Below, in pieces: positions 1 through 11,412 of a stretch of DNA of 64,000 bases; the stretch's first letter is position 1; each line of letters opens with the position of its first letter. The notes beneath the pieces are model-generated. The model did not search any database and had not been told where the DNA came from. It worked only from the letters and a program-made list of their open reading frames with translations. The position numbers were made by a program, and so were the translations under genes. The DNA is from Symbiodinium sp. CCMP2592 (Eukaryota > Sar > Dinophyceae > Suessiales > Symbiodiniaceae): the NCBI GenBank assembly GCA_905221615.1, contig CAJNDT010006134.1:318501-382500 (forward strand), written 5' to 3'.

Positions 1-58
1 AATGGTAGGGTTTCGGATCCCCAGGAAGACTCTACAACCCATGCCCCGTCACCACAAC

Positions 59-400
59 CCTAAACCCTAAACCCTAACCTTAAACCCTAAACCCAAAGCC
101 CTAAACCCTATAACCAACCCATGCCGACCGAGAGGCTGGGTGAGCGGTTTAAGCCCGCTTGCCTGAGGAAGGGCTTCGAAGGATCACGGGCTTTGGCCCT
201 GGGGTTTAGGGTTTAGGGTTTAGGGGTTAGTGGTTGAGGGTTTAGGGTTTAGGGTTTAGTGGTTTAGGGTTTAGGGTTTGGGGTTCAGGGTTCAGGGTTC
301 AGGGTTCAGGGTTTAGGGTTTAGGGTTTAGGGATAGGGGTTTCGTGGTTTAGGGTTTAGGGCTCAGGGTTCAGGGTTTAGGGGGCTTACTTAAAGGGTCA
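59..400. repeat. Telomere-like arrays (CCCTAAA then TTTAGGG)
   Basis: CCCTAAA words at 59-116 switch to TTTAGGG words at 198-400 with many variants. The two orientations face each other around a short unique stretch. Confidence 0.9.
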
Positions 401-492
401 TGGGGCTTAGTAACCAGGGTTATATTTAGGGTAACAATATTTATAACTACTTATAACCCCAATTAAGGTACTTATAACCATACTTACTAAGC
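386..492. mobile_element. Mini-element family M (copy 1, one end missing)
   Basis: TACTTAAAGGGTCATGGGGC end and the TAACCCCAATTAAGGTAC core. It is reverse-oriented relative to 32957-33079. Confidence 0.72.
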
Positions 493-508
493 TTAAGGCT
501 TTGTGGTA

Positions 509-609
509 CTGTTGATGATATAAATCCTGCATTACCCATAATCAGCAATCTACCATAATTCCCATAGTTTAGGGTTCGTGGGGTAGTGCAGGGTTTATAT
601 CATCAACCG
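509..609. mobile_element. Mini-element family B (copy 1)
   Basis: Inverted repeat CTGTTGATGATATAAATCC at the left and its near-complement at the right, flanked by TA on both sides. Confidence 0.83.
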
Positions 610-1560
610 TATTGATGCTTAGGGTTTAGAGTTTCCCGGGTCTAGGGTCCAGGTTTAGGATTCAGGGCTTGGGTCGATCTGGATGCAGGGTTCAGGGTCT
701 AGTCGTAGGGTTCAGGGTTTAGGAGTGGGACATGGGCCTTTCAACTGTCTTCACACTAGCAGACTCGCATGCCCCTTAACAGTTGAACAGCCTTGGGGTT
801 CCTTATTACAAGTATAGCATAATTCGCGCCAAGACCCTATTCTAATTATCAAGGCTCCGATCTTAGGGGTTAGGGTTTAGGGTTTAGGCCGCCGGGACTT
901 TGGGTGGGCCAGGTACCCTTTGAATCGGGGTCTCATCTTCCAAATGAAGAGGTACTTCAGGCTGCAGCAGTTGGCGGGCTCGGGCTTCGTGATATTTGTC
1001 AACCTAGTCTTACTTAAACTTTCTGAGCTCCGAACCCCTAAGTTAAACCCCAAGGCCCGTAAATCAGGCCGAGCACGCGTTCATAAACCCCATACCCCGA
1101 AACCCGCACACCCCCAACCACCAAAACCCCCCCCCCCCCCCGACAAAATCGCAAATCCTCAGGCGCTAAACCATTTATCCCTGCCATAAAGACACACTGA
1201 TGAAGAAGAACCCCAGAAAAGTGGGGCCTTGGCAGGTTCGGACATGGCTGCCGCTTCGTTGGAGGTGTGGCTGTGAGCCACATTGGCTGCAAACTTTCCG
1301 GTGGGCTCCGACGGGACAGAGGGGATGCATGGGACAGGGTCATGCCTTTTGGAGAGCTGCTGGTGTTTATGCCTAGGTTGAAGGGGTCGGGGGCTTTTGT
1401 AGCAAAGACCCGCTGTTGTGAAAGTGGTTCGGAGCTTGTTGAATCAAGGTAGCCCCGAGGTTCAGGGCTTTCGGGAGGCTTTACTTTCTTAGCTTACCCT
1501 AAACCCTAAACCCCCCCCGAAATCCTCAGCCCTACATCCAAACTTGCTCACTTGTTTTAC
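610..1560. other. Decayed telomere-like words and unique sequence, no gene
   Basis: TTTAGGG and CCCTAAA words at 620-740, 860-890 and 1490-1515 are interspersed in sequence without a convincing frame. A C13-15 run lies near 1128-1141. Frames here mostly translate telomere words. Confidence 0.6.
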
Positions 1561-1587
1561 AGTAGATGAGGCCGTAAATCCCCTCTA

Positions 1588-1677
1588 CCCAGAGGCTCCA
1601 TAGTAGTTCCTCTTTGGGATTACCTTATAGGGTTCTAAATATGAACCCCAAAAAGGAACTACTTTGGAGCCTTAGGG
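1588..1677. mobile_element. Mini-element family H (copy 1)
   Basis: CCCAGAGGCTCC left end and GGAGCCTTAGGG right end, flanked by TA, with internal GTAGTTCC / GGAACTAC arms. Confidence 0.82.
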
Positions 1678-1679
1678 TA

Positions 1680-2600
1680 GAACCTACAAGCTTCAGGCGA
1701 TACGCTTTCTTTTACTCTGGTGTTGAGTAGGTCAATAGGTCAAGGCTTGAAAGCCAAATATTGAAGGTAATAGGTTTTCCTAGACCCCCCAACTACCCTC
1801 TACTGTGCCCGAAATCACTACTTATGATCATAATTAAGGGCTCCATTAAAGGACCATTGGGGGTCCTGGTTGTTTGGGTTTAGTGTTGTTGAGGGTTTGA
1901 AAGTACTTCGGGCCTTAAATTCAAGGTTTCAGTCTGGGAGTTAACGCTTAGGGCCCCCCTTTGAAGCAGAAAGTTTGCCAAGACCCCTCACTGTGCCCTC
2001 AAATGGGGGTATACCCTCCCAAACCATAAACCCTAGAAGCGTCGTCAGGGGCAAAAATGACATAATGGAGACTGTAGGCGACTGAATAATCAGAGCAGGG
2101 TTTGGGTGGTACATTGCAACAGATGCAACAGAAGAACTGATACGGGAACTACACGGGGGATACCATTAAGTAGGTATTCCGACTCCTGTATTTTCGGCTA
2201 GATCCTGAAAGTTTTAGGTTTGCATGGACTCCAGGGTCGAGAAGCTTACACGGGTTTAGGAGTTAGGGATTTGGAGTGCAGGATCCAGGACTTGTCGGTT
2301 TAGGGCTTAGGGCTGAATAAGAAGACTCTTAACCCTAAACCCTAAATCCTAAATCCTAAACCCTAAACCCTGAACCCTAACCCTAAACCCTTCAGCACCC
2401 CTCAACGCCCCGTCCCCATCCTAAGAACCCTAAGCCCGTAAACCCCGACACCCAAGCCCAAAACCCCGAAACCCAAAAACCTAAAGCCTCAAAGCCCTAC
2501 GCCGAAAACCCTTACCTGGGCCCCAAGAGTATGTGGAATAATAGCCTTTTATAGGCATTGGGCCATGATTTTACCTACTTTTGGGCGTTTAGGTAGCATC
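1680..2600. other. No gene seen; scattered telomere-like words
   Basis: CCCTAAA-type words concentrate at 2333-2396. The rest is mixed sequence with no long frame or recognised repeat. Confidence 0.6.
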
Positions 2601-2745
2601 ATAGACAAAAACCCTGAGCATAGGTTTTTTAAAAACATAGGTTTTTAGGCTTCCTAAAAAAATGTTTTTAGGTTTCAAAAAGAAAGGTTTTTAGGTTGTG
2701 TTATAAAAAAATGTTTTTAGGTGTTTAAAAAAAACATAGACAGAC
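2600..2745. repeat. Imperfect tandem repeat, AT-rich
   Basis: About four ~30-bp units built on ATGTTTTTAGG / AGGTTTTTAGG with A runs. Confidence 0.75.
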
Positions 2746-2865
2746 CCGCCGCTCTTTGGGCCCCCGACGTCTCGTTCCTCAGCAGCGCAGACAAGCCGAA
2801 AACGGCTGGAGCCTGGAGGAGGGATGTAGCCACGGCCTCTCCACGGAAAGGGTCTACGGGGGTCT

Positions 2866-2945
2866 CGGGTTTAGGGGCTTAGGGGTTTAGGGGTTTAGGG
2901 GCTTAGGGGTTTAGGGGTTTAGGGGTCAGGGGTTTAGGGTTTAAG
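2866..2945. repeat. TTTAGGGG-variant telomere-like array
   Basis: Runs of GGGGTTTAGGGG and GGGGCTTAGGGG units. Confidence 0.85.
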
Positions 2946-3069
2946 GATTACCGGGCAGGGAGCTTTCCTTGCTGTTTGCTTCTAGATTTCATAGAGTTTT
3001 CAGTTGCGGGGGGTTGGGGTCCATGGACCGAGACTAGACCAAAACATGCTTAGCCCGGGGTTCCTATAC

Positions 3070-3162
3070 GGGAGTTTCCGAAAATAGGGGACCCTAATAT
3101 AGTACCCTCAATAGTAGGATCCTTATTACAAGGACCCGAAAATAAGGTTTTCGGAAACTCCC
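3070..3162. mobile_element. Mini-element family A (copy 1)
   Basis: Terminal inverted repeats GGGAGTTTCCG / CGGAAACTCCC enclose AT-rich DNA. The flanks ATAC and ATAT are near-matching 4-bp duplicates. This is a non-coding MITE-like unit. Confidence 0.8.
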
Positions 3163-3169
3163 ATATGTG

Positions 3170-4340
3170 GACTTTAAAGACGGAAAAAGTGTAATTACGT
3201 GGACCCTGCGTGGCTTCGGGGTATAGGACTTGCATGGGATTGGCTTTCGGATTTTGAAGGCGCTCCTGGTTTTCTTGAGTTTGCTGAGGGTTTGGGGCTT
3301 AGGTTTTAGGTTGAGGGTGTAGGACTCATGGGTTCAGGTAACATTCACTATGGCCTGGATACCCTGTAGTACGGACCGTCGACACGCCATTGTTCAATCG
3401 ACGTCAGCATAGGGTTCGCAACGGGTGCATCGCCGTCGCAAACCCGGTACCTTAGAGTTTGCGCTCTAAGGCTTCATGTCAATTAGGATCTCGGGTTTTG
3501 TGTGCCAAATTTAACCTCATTGAAACCTCTACTGTTTCGACAAGTGAGTTCAAGCACCTATTCTACTGGATCGTAGGTCGAGGTATTCTAATAAGCCTTT
3601 ATGGGTGCTCCGCATCGGAATGCGCTTTTTCCCGCTGTACAGAAGTCGGTGGAAATCGATCGGGTTTGAAGCATGCTCGCTCTTGGGTTGAAGCTTTGTA
3701 AAACCGTACAGACCCCTACCAAACACTTTGAATCAACACTTAACAGGCTTCTGATTATGAGGGGCCTGTCTTAGCTGGACTATCAGATCCGTTCTGAAAA
3801 CCCGAGCACTCAGGTCTGCGACACTTCCCGCGGCAGGTGCTTGCACAGGAAGCCTTTGATGTACCTCAGCACCCAGGTTCAGTGTTCCTGGTTTCGGGTC
3901 TAGGATTTAGGCTCAGAGCCCACGCCCCAAACCCCAACTGAAGCCACGATCTCCAACTGACAAATTTGTTCTTCCTACCTTCCATATTCAGAACTCACGT
4001 CTGCAAACACCGGACTCTGGGTTTAGGCTTAAACGATGGCTCGTGCCTAGGCTACGGTTTCCGATTAGGGTCTGCGGGTTTGTAGAACGTTGTTGTAGCT
4101 GCAATCCTTCAACATCGAGACAGCCGAACATCGCGCACAAATCACTGATTACACCATAACATAATATCGCTGCCTCGATGACTATAATTTTAGCAGGGGT
4201 TTTAGATTAAGACTACGAATCAGGAAACCCCATACCCAATAACTACATTGATCCTTGCGGCCTACAATCCTCAGAATTCTACTCCCAAACCCCGGCGTGC
4301 AGAACCTATAGTGAAACCCAAGACCGCTGAAGATAACAGG
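3170..4340. other. No gene assigned; longest stretch poor in repeats near the left end
   Basis: A plus-strand 80-codon frame at 3459-3701 is open but has no motif. Telomere words are sparse (3290-3320, 3890-3920). Nothing else was recognised. Confidence 0.5.
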
Positions 4341-4341
4341 A

Positions 4342-4359
4342 GACCTATATCTATATATC

Positions 4360-4394
<35 letters not shown>

Positions 4395-4395
4395 T
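4342..4395. repeat. (TA)n-type microsatellite
   Basis: TATATCTATATA followed by pure TA steps. Confidence 0.9.
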
Positions 4396-4663
4396 GCAGC
4401 CTGAAGTACTGCAGCTTCAACTTAAAAATATTTCTGACGACTACCAATGGCATAACTATATTGTTCTTGTTGTTGGTACTGCTATGTTTTGCCTTTGCTG
4501 TTCTTAATCATTGTCAGAGTAACTGCTACCCTTATTTTATTAGGGGCCTTACTTCCAAGAAGCCCTCCGACTGCCTATATACTTCCAAGTTGCTCCATCG
4601 CTCTTGCGACATCGGAGGCCACCTTCGCAAAACGACACCCAGAGCCCGCAACTCAAAGGGTGT

Positions 4664-4768
4664 ACTATAGGGACCATGACAGTTGGAATAGGGTCTTGGG
4701 GTAGACTATACTATCTTTGTAGTAAGGAAACCCCCTAAAACAAGGGTTATTACTAAGGCCCCTGTATG
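4664..4768. mobile_element. Mini-element family E (copy 1)
   Basis: Degenerate E element: CTATAGGGACC left arm, GTTGGAATAGGGT core and AGGCCCCTGTA right arm. Confidence 0.65.
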
Positions 4769-4933
4769 AGTGCCTACTTAGAGTTTATGTCTGGGCTTTA
4801 GGGCTTGTTGAGGGTATCAGGGTTCAGGTTCTCAAGCCTCAAACGGTGAGATGATCCTGCACAAGAGCCCTTGTACCATGAAACCGTAATCCACCCTACT
4901 GCATCACACCTTTTGAAGCTTCCTCCTGCATTT

Positions 4934-5036
4934 GGGTGGTTGTCACGATTATGGTCCCTTTTGGGGTACTTATTATAACAAAGCACCTAATAATTAGGGT
5001 ACCCCAAAAAAGGGGCCACATTTTTGACAACTACCC
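4934..5036. mobile_element. Mini-element family C (copy 1)
   Basis: Ends GGGTGGTTGTC / GACAACTACCC. The left flank is ATTT; the right flank does not match. Confidence 0.78.
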
Positions 5037-5039
5037 CTC

Positions 5040-5600
5040 CGGGCTTTTGGAGGGTCTCTTAGAGCTGTTGGTTGGCTCTTTGGGGGCTTTATTCTACTGG
5101 GGCTGTATAGGGTTCATGGTTGTATTGTTCTTGAGTGTGGAGTGCCGTTTCGGGCTTAGGGTTAACAGTAAATACTAAACTGAAGCCTGGAAAGCCTTCT
5201 GCAAAGAAGCTTCCTCAAAGTCAAGCATGTCAAGAGAACCGCTGTGAACCAGCACAGCACCTAAACCCGAACACACACCCAACAATTCCGAAACTCAACC
5301 GCCAGCCAAAAAATCTCTTTACCTTTAACCCTAAACCCCATATTCTAAAACCCTTTATCCTAAATCCTGTACCCTGAACCCTATACCCTGAACCCTAAAC
5401 CTTATAAACTCTAAACCCCAAACCCTGAAAATCGGCCGTCAGACGGAGCCGCCACCTGGCTGTCCTTGAGATCCCCACGCGGGACGAAGCCGTGGCTCAT
5501 GGAAGGAAACTCCTGTCTTTGGGGCTTTCGCTGAAGAAGGCTTACAGGGGTTTAGAATTTGGGGTTTAGGGGTAACAGGGCTTCTTGACAGAGGAAGAAA
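5040..5600. other. Telomere-like words, no gene
   Basis: CCCTAAA words dominate 5325-5425. Frames here translate these words. Confidence 0.6.
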
Positions 5601-5608
5601 CAAGACAG

Positions 5609-5610
<2 letters not shown>

Positions 5611-5660
<50 letters not shown>

Positions 5661-5672
5661 AGAGAGAGAGGG
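5611..5672. repeat. (GA)n microsatellite
   Basis: An almost uninterrupted GA run, with a C and extra G near 5651-5672. Confidence 0.95.
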
Positions 5673-5679
5673 AGACGGA

Positions 5680-6600
5680 GGGAGCAGGAGCAGGAGACGG
5701 TTTCGGGCGCTCTAGAACTGTAGAAGGCTAGACAAGGTTTAAAACTGTGGTGGCAGTGGGTTTTATGGTCCAGGTTAAGATGCACTGTTAGAGCTATAAT
5801 ATAGCGGTTTGGGGCTTAATTTGTGGCATGAACCCACCAGACCTTGTAAGGTAGTCTTGAGAGGTGTACAAGTTGAGAACGGCTCCTAGACCCTAAACCC
5901 CTCAGCCCTACACACTACACCCCTGAGCCCCTACACTCTAAACCCTAAGCTTTAGAATGGGTGGAGACACTCGTGGGCTAGATCTCAAGGACTATATTCT
6001 TTCGACTTGCTTGCACGGCATGCAACATAAGTCTACAAGGTCTTGAGGGCTGCTTTACATAGAGATGTAGTAAGGCTTGGATAACTTCTTATGGAAAAGA
6101 CTGCTTGGGATTGAAGTCTCTTAGACACTCTTGGGGACTGTCCGAAGAAGTGACAAACTGGCTCAAGATCCAATGGTCAGCTTCCAAGGAGATTTCAAAA
6201 CTTTTTGGGGTTGCAGGGCTGTTTATGGGTGTGGCGTGTTGGGCCTATGGCGGGCCTACGGGGCTTGTGGAGCGTTTTTAATGGTTCCATTGCATAGCGT
6301 TTCCATTGCTTTCGGAGGTTTTGCTTTATATGCTTTGTCTGCGCGGCTTCAGGGGTGTCTGCCACTCTCACGTGCCAAGCTCTGGGTTCTCGCCGCTGGA
6401 GTGGGCCAAGGGGTCTGAGAAAGAAGGCTGTGCCCAGTCCAATGTACTGGCTCATGGTGGGCTCCTGCTGAATGACCACCAGTTGGGCCCCGCTGTGGCG
6501 TGGGATGTATGCACCGCCCTTTACGAAGCTCAATGAGACTCCTTCAAACCAGAAACATCTTGGCAAGACAGTTGAACCCAACACGAAAGCTGCGTGAGAC
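5680..6600. other. No gene assigned
   Basis: Overlapping short frames on both strands at 6131-6584 have no recognised motif. Telomere words occur at 5890-5950. Confidence 0.5.
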
Positions 6601-6609
6601 CCCTAATAT

Positions 6610-7055
6610 AGCCACAAACTCTGAACCTAAATCCAAAACCCTAAACCCTTGCCGTAAACCGTAAAGCCTTTGCAACCCTACGTTTCAGGCCCTTCCACCA
6701 GCCACAAGAACCAGGAGCACCTCCTTGGGTGGGGATTCTTATCCCTATCTCATCAGGATCCTGCTTTGGTGTTCTATCGAAACCCTACACCCAAAAAAAC
6801 AAAACCCAAACCCCTGAACCCCTAAACCCCTAAACCCCAAACCCCCAAACCCCTAAACCCTAAACCCCGAAACCCTAAAGCCCCAAAACCCCCAAAACCC
6901 TTCAACCCTAGACCTAAACCCAAGGCCTAAACCCCCAAAGCCCCCAAAACCCCTGAACCCCAAACCTGAACCCTTAAACCCCCAAAGCCCCCCAAAACCC
7001 TAAACCCCCCAAACCCCTAAACCCTTCAACCCCAAACCCTAAACCCCCAAACCCC
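6610..7055. repeat. CCCTAAA/CCCCAAA-variant array
   Basis: Dense C-rich telomere variants (CCCCTAAA, CCCCCAAA, CCCTGAA), mainly 6780-7055. Confidence 0.9.
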
Positions 7056-7164
7056 CCCTTCCCCCCACCAACACCGGGGCCTTGAAGATGCTAGTCTCAG
7101 ACTTCAGCACCCTCTCCGCACGGCCGCCGGGCTTCCAGGTGTCCGGTTCATCCTTTCGGGCACT

Positions 7165-7390
7165 TATAGGGTATTTAGGGTTTAGGGTTTGGGGGGTTTG
7201 GGGGTTTAGGGGGTATAGGGTTGTAGGGTTTAGGGTCGAGGGGTTTAGGGGTTTAGGGGTTGGGTGTTTAGGGTTTAGGGGTTTAGGGGTTGGGGTTTCG
7301 GGGGGCTTAGGGGTTAGGGGTTTAGGGTTTAGGGGTTTAGGGTTTAGGGGTTAGGGATTTAAGGGTCCTGGGGTTTAGGGGTAAGGGCTT
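7165..7390. repeat. TTTAGGG/TTTAGGGG array
   Basis: About 225 bp of G-rich telomere variants in the opposite orientation to 6780-7055. The two arrays form a head-to-head inverted arrangement. Confidence 0.92.
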
Positions 7391-7639
7391 AGGAACGGGT
7401 GTTCTATGGTTTCCATCGGCTGTCTATATGGTCTCACGGCAGTTTCTCTGTAGGTTCTTTATGTGCGTTATGCTAGTTCAGAGGTTCCTGTAAAGTCGGG
7501 TTCAACTATGATTCAGAAGCTTCTTTCTTTAACGTCCTGTGTACTGGGGTGTGTGGAGCACACCCCAAACCCTAAACTAGCATCCTTACAGAACCCGCAT
7601 AGATAGCTGAACGAAACCCTTTGCAACCTTGAGCTTGCA

Positions 7640-7750
7640 ACCCCCTTAACGGACCCCACAAACCTGACGGGCAAAGCCAAAGCTCAGGCTTAGGCAACGC
7701 CCGTAAAGGACCACAAACCTGACCGGCACAGCCAAAGCTCAGGCTTAGGC
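7640..7750. repeat. Two-copy tandem repeat (~55 bp)
   Basis: The unit ends AAAGCTCAGGCTTAGGC and contains ACAAACCTGACGGGCA; the two copies differ slightly. Confidence 0.8.
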
Positions 7751-8221
7751 CCTGAACTCACTCAGGGTCCTTGCTTGCCAGCACCAGCTGGGGGACGTTG
7801 ATCCCGGACAAGAGCGCCTCCTACAAGATGCCACAGAGTTTGAAGGGTCGAGACAAAAATGAACATGCGAAGCCCTAAACCCAAAACCCTTACCAGCTTT
7901 GGGGCTCAAAGAAATGCTTGGACTTGTATCCTCAGATAGACATCCCGAGGACACCCTCTAATATTTCAACAAACACTGTGCCACTCATTCAACCCAGACT
8001 ATAAACTCTCTCTCTGATATGAATCCTAATGGAGCCCCTGCACAAGCCCGATAAGACTCATGAAACCCATGTAAACACCTATACAGAACCCTCCTACACC
8101 CAACAAGCCCCCTGGAAGCTCTGGAAGACTCTCCCAAAGACCTATGCCAAACAGTCCGCACCCACAAATCCGCCTCGTCTTCGCCCCAGCGCAGCGTCAA
8201 ATTGTGTATGCTGGGGTGCCT

Positions 8222-8352
8222 AGCATTCGGGACATGGGATTCTGAGCCTTAAACCCCCAGAGATATCCTATGAGGGCTCTTTTAAGGGCTCCCATAAGCA
8301 TGCGGGGCATGGGATTCTGAGCCTTAACCCTTCGGAGATGTCCTATGAGGGC
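8222..8352. repeat. Two-copy tandem repeat (~75 bp)
   Basis: Both units carry ATGGGATTCTGAGCCTTAA and ATCCTATGAGGGCT-type sequence. Confidence 0.8.
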
Positions 8353-8703
8353 TTAGGCTCTAATTAGCGCTTTGCCGTGTCAGGTGGATGTGCAGTATGC
8401 ATTCTTCTTGGTAGGTGTTAAGCTTTGAAAGTCCTTGTTCGCTTTGTCATCTGTTCATGTGTGTACGGCATTAACGTTTACAGCAAGACGAATGCTGTGT
8501 GTGAGTAAGCTTGCCCGTCATGCCGAGAAGTCACGAACTGAGGCTTCTTTCGTCCAGACTGATTGGGAAGCTTTCTTCGAGATGTGCCCTGCAAGCACTC
8601 GAGCACCGTAGGCGAAGCTCCTGTCTTTTCAGTCAGTGGGATCTTGGGAAGCTTACCTTTGCTAGAGGTTGATGCATGTTACCCAAGGCTCGAGGCCGCG
8701 TCA

Positions 8704-10321
8704 TCACCGATGCTCCACCCGGCCAGCCAGCACGTGGTCGACAGCCCCGATCTTGGTCTTGTTGTAGATGCCGGAGATCGGCATCCTCAAACTGACGTCC
8801 TGGACAAGGTGTTCCGGGCGCCCAAGCGACCTGTCAACTGCCCAGTTGACAGGTCGCTTGGGCGCTCGGAACACCTTGTCCAGGACGTCATAAACGGTGT
8901 CCACATGGATCTTCTCTGCTGCAGACCTCAACGTCCTCTCACCACCAAAGTCAGCATGACCCCAGGTCACGACGGCTCCATCGCCCAGAATGGCGGCAAA
9001 AGCGCGCTGAGAGGCTTGGATCTGCTGCACATTCTTCAGCTGGCCCTGCGCAGCCCTGCTCTCACCACCAAAGCCAGCATGACCCCAGGTCACGACGGCT
9101 CCATCGCCCGGAATGGCGGCAAAAGCGCTCTGAGACGCTTGGAGCTGGTGCACATTCTTCAGCTGGCCCTGCACAGTGCTGCTCTCACCACCAAACTCAG
9201 CATGACCCCAGGTCACGACGGCTCCATCGCCCAGAATGGCGGCAAAAGCGCCCTGAGACGCTTGGAGCTGCTGCACATTCTTCAGCTGAGCATAACCCCA
9301 GGTCACGACGGATCCATCGCCAAGAATGGCAGCAAAAGCGCGCCGAGACGCTTGGAGCTGCTGCACATTCTTCAGCTGGCCCTGCACAGCGCTGCTCACC
9401 ACCAAACTCAGCATGACCCCAGGTCACGACGGCTCCATCGCCCAGAATGGCGGCAAAAGCGCCCTGAGACGCTTGGAGCTGCTGCACATTCTTCAGCTGG
9501 CCCTGCGCAGCGCTGCTCTCACCACCAAACTCAGCATGACCCCAGGTCACGACGGATCCATCGCCAAGAATGGCAGCAAAAGCGCGCCAAGACGCCTGCA
9601 TCTGCTGCACCTCTTTCAGCTGAGTCTGCACAACATGACTGTCGCCACCGTAGTCGGGTGCACCCCAAGTCACCACGGATCCATCACCAAGAATGGCAGC
9701 AAAAGCGCCGGCAGAGGCCCAGATCTGCTGCACGTTGTTCAGCTGACCCTGCGCAGCCCTACTGTTGCCACCACCAGCAGGATGTCCCCAGGTCAAGACA
9801 GATCCATCGTCAAGAATGGCAGCAAAAGCATGCTGAGAGGCTTGGATCTGCTGCACATTCTTCAACTGACCCTGCACAGCGCGGCTGTCACCACCATAAG
9901 CAGCATTTCCCCAGGTCACCACGGATCCATCGCGAAGAATGGCAGCAAAAGCATAAGCAGAGGCTTGAATCTGCTGTACATTTTTCAGCTGACCCTGCAC
10001 AGCACTACTGTCGCCGCCACCGTCAGCATCACCCCACGCCACCACGGATCCATCGTCAAGAATGGCCGCAAAAGCACTGAAAGAGGCTTGAACTTGAACC
10101 GTCTTGCACAACAAGGTCAGGAAGTCACCATTCTGCACCCTGGCTTTCTTGACCTGCACACATCCTTCCACGACGCATCCGGATGAGTCCACGAGCTGCC
10201 CGGTCCCGACCCCGAGTGCAATCTGTGCCCGTCGCTTCAATGTTGCCACCGTCTCATCCAACGCTGCTTGCACTACGACAGCCTGCCCACTGATCAGTCC
10301 CACTTCCACGTGAATCGACAT
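8704..10321 (-). pseudogene. Ubiquitin-like/RCC1-like repeat protein, copy 1, frameshifted
   Basis: The minus strand encodes an N-terminal ubiquitin-like beta-grasp segment (about residues 1-75, starting MSIHVEVGLISG) followed by about ten 41-residue repeats with the core DGSVVTWG. This period is close to the BLIP-II type of RCC1-like propeller and shorter than classic RCC1 repeats. I chose the MSIH start at 10321 because it is conserved in all four copies. Near 9396 two bases present in sister repeats (gctctcacc against gctcacc) are missing, so the frame breaks. The repeats continue in another frame to about 8940. One repeat near 9284 is shortened. After the last repeat the frame enters an unrelated tail containing a 98-bp palindrome and stops at 8704. 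Sister copies lack that tail. The last repeats are nearly identical in DNA, which suggests recent 123-bp unit expansion. The molecular role is unknown; a protein-interaction propeller is the family-level inference. Confidence 0.8.
8793..8890. repeat. 98-bp near-perfect palindrome
   Basis: Two 48-bp arms (8793-8840 and 8843-8890) are inverted copies with one mismatch and a 2-bp centre. The sequence is GC-rich and contains TGACGTCCTGGACAAGG and its complement. It lies in the tail fused to RCC1-like copy 1 and is not present beside copy 2. It is longer in arm and richer in GC than the AT-rich mini-elements of this window, and I see no second copy. Confidence 0.9.
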
Positions 10322-10499
10322 GTTGCGCACCGGCAATATTCAATCCCTCACCCGTTTACAGGCATTGCGAAAAGGGATTTAAATATGTTGCAAGTTTGGG
10401 TTGGCAGTGCCGGGCTTTAGGCACGCATACCCTGCTTTGCTGCTTGCTTTCACTACTGTCCATCTCTGACGGGAATCATTCCGAGAACGGGGCTGTGGT

Positions 10500-11080
10500 G
10501 CATCAGGGTCCAGGGTTCAGGGTTCCTTTAAAGGTTCCTTTAAAGGTTCCTTTAAGCGATACTATAGGGCGGTTTAGAGCTGTACCGGGAAACCTCGGTT
10601 CCATGTCATGCAAATCACTTGCATAAGCATGTTCATGAGATTCTGGATATTAGTATGTTTTATGTTCCATGTACTATAGGGATCCATTTCCCCATTCCCT
10701 TCTAAGCACCAGACAGGTTTTTACTGCCTGACGGCAGAGAACGCCCACGCAAAAGCGGCGCTCTCGGCAGTTCTGGGCTTAGGGGTGAGTGGAGGGTTTA
10801 GGCATTTTCTCCCCGATCAAATGTCCAGTGCCATGGAGCTAGGGGATCTCAACGTGTACGGCCTGAAAAACGCGGAGGTTTGTCAACCAGGAGTTCACAT
10901 TACCCTGAACAACAAGGAATCGAAACCCTGAACCCAAACCCGAAGCCAAAATACGAACGAAAGTCTAATGCAATAGCAGGCCGTCCAAACCCTACAAGGA
11001 AGCAAGGCCTGCAAGTGGCCTTCTGTCTAAGGCTGACTTCTGAACCCCTGCTAAAAGTTAAACTTTTGGCCTCCTTGTTT
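10500..11080. other. Spacer with short GGTTCCTTTAAA repeats, no gene
   Basis: GGTTCCTTTAAA occurs three times in tandem at 10521-10555. A few telomere words follow near 10920-10945. No frame is convincing. Confidence 0.6.
10668..10716. mobile_element. Family L right-end fragment
   Basis: GGGATCCATTTCCCCATTCC to CTAAGCACCAGACAGG matches the right end of family L. Confidence 0.55.
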
Positions 11081-11084
11081 TTGT

Positions 11085-11407
11085 TTATTTTGAAACCCAA
11101 GAACTTAAAGTCCTAAGAGCCAACCAGAAGTACGCCAAGTCTAACAGGGTTCCACGGTCCGAGGTCGATTCAAGCACCGCCTGCTTGCACGCAACCTCAG
11201 CATCCCCTTTCCAGAGAAGCCGTAGCGATTTGGGAGTTTCCGAAAATAGGGGACCCTTATATAGTACCCTAAATAGTAGGATCCTTATTATGAGGATCCC
11301 AAAATAGGGCACCCCTAATTTTCGGAAACAAGATAGCGAGCACGGAACGAGGATCGAGGATCAACCGGAGATGCTTCCGGCCGGGAAGCTCGTTGGCCAA
11401 GAGCTGG
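11085..11407 (-). pseudogene. Exon remnant split by a family A element
   Basis: Either side of element 11232-11329 the minus strand reads DQLLANELPGRKHLRLILDP then RSVLAIL, and LRLLWKGDAEVACKQAVLES then DRGTLLDLAYFWLAL. The element's right end is damaged, so the junction cannot be restored exactly; one missing base would join the frames. The leucine-rich helical text is protein-like and free of telomere words. The family is not recognised, though helical-repeat proteins look similar. Confidence 0.4.
11232..11329. mobile_element. Mini-element family A (copy 2, damaged right end)
   Basis: The left end GGGAGTTTCCG follows ATTT. The right end stops at CGGAAAC and the target copy is lost. It lies inside an exon-like block (11085-11407). 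Confidence 0.75.
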
Positions 11408-11412
11408 TCTTA

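Larger units (their letters stand above)
8368..10665. repeat. Segmental duplication, unit 1 (pairs with 18043-20123)
   Basis: Both flanks of RCC1-like copy 1 match those of copy 2. The downstream side shares the run from gtgtcaggtg through the CGTCATGCCGAGAAGTCACG block. The upstream side shares AATATTCAATCCCTCA, the CTTTAGGCACGC block and the GTACCGGGAAACCT block. Copy 2 has an extra ~39 bp near 18110-18150. The duplicated unit is about 2.1-2.3 kb, so the whole gene with flanks was copied. Confidence 0.8.

Noticed and set aside
7082-7354. 90-codon plus-strand frame with GFRV/GFRGLG repeats
   Set aside because: It is a translation of TTTAGGG variants (FRV, FRG, LGF); such peptides recur wherever telomere arrays are open.
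8563-10080. 505-codon plus-strand open frame
   Set aside because: It is the antisense shadow of RCC1-like copy 1. The minus strand carries the conserved ubiquitin-like start and repeat motifs.
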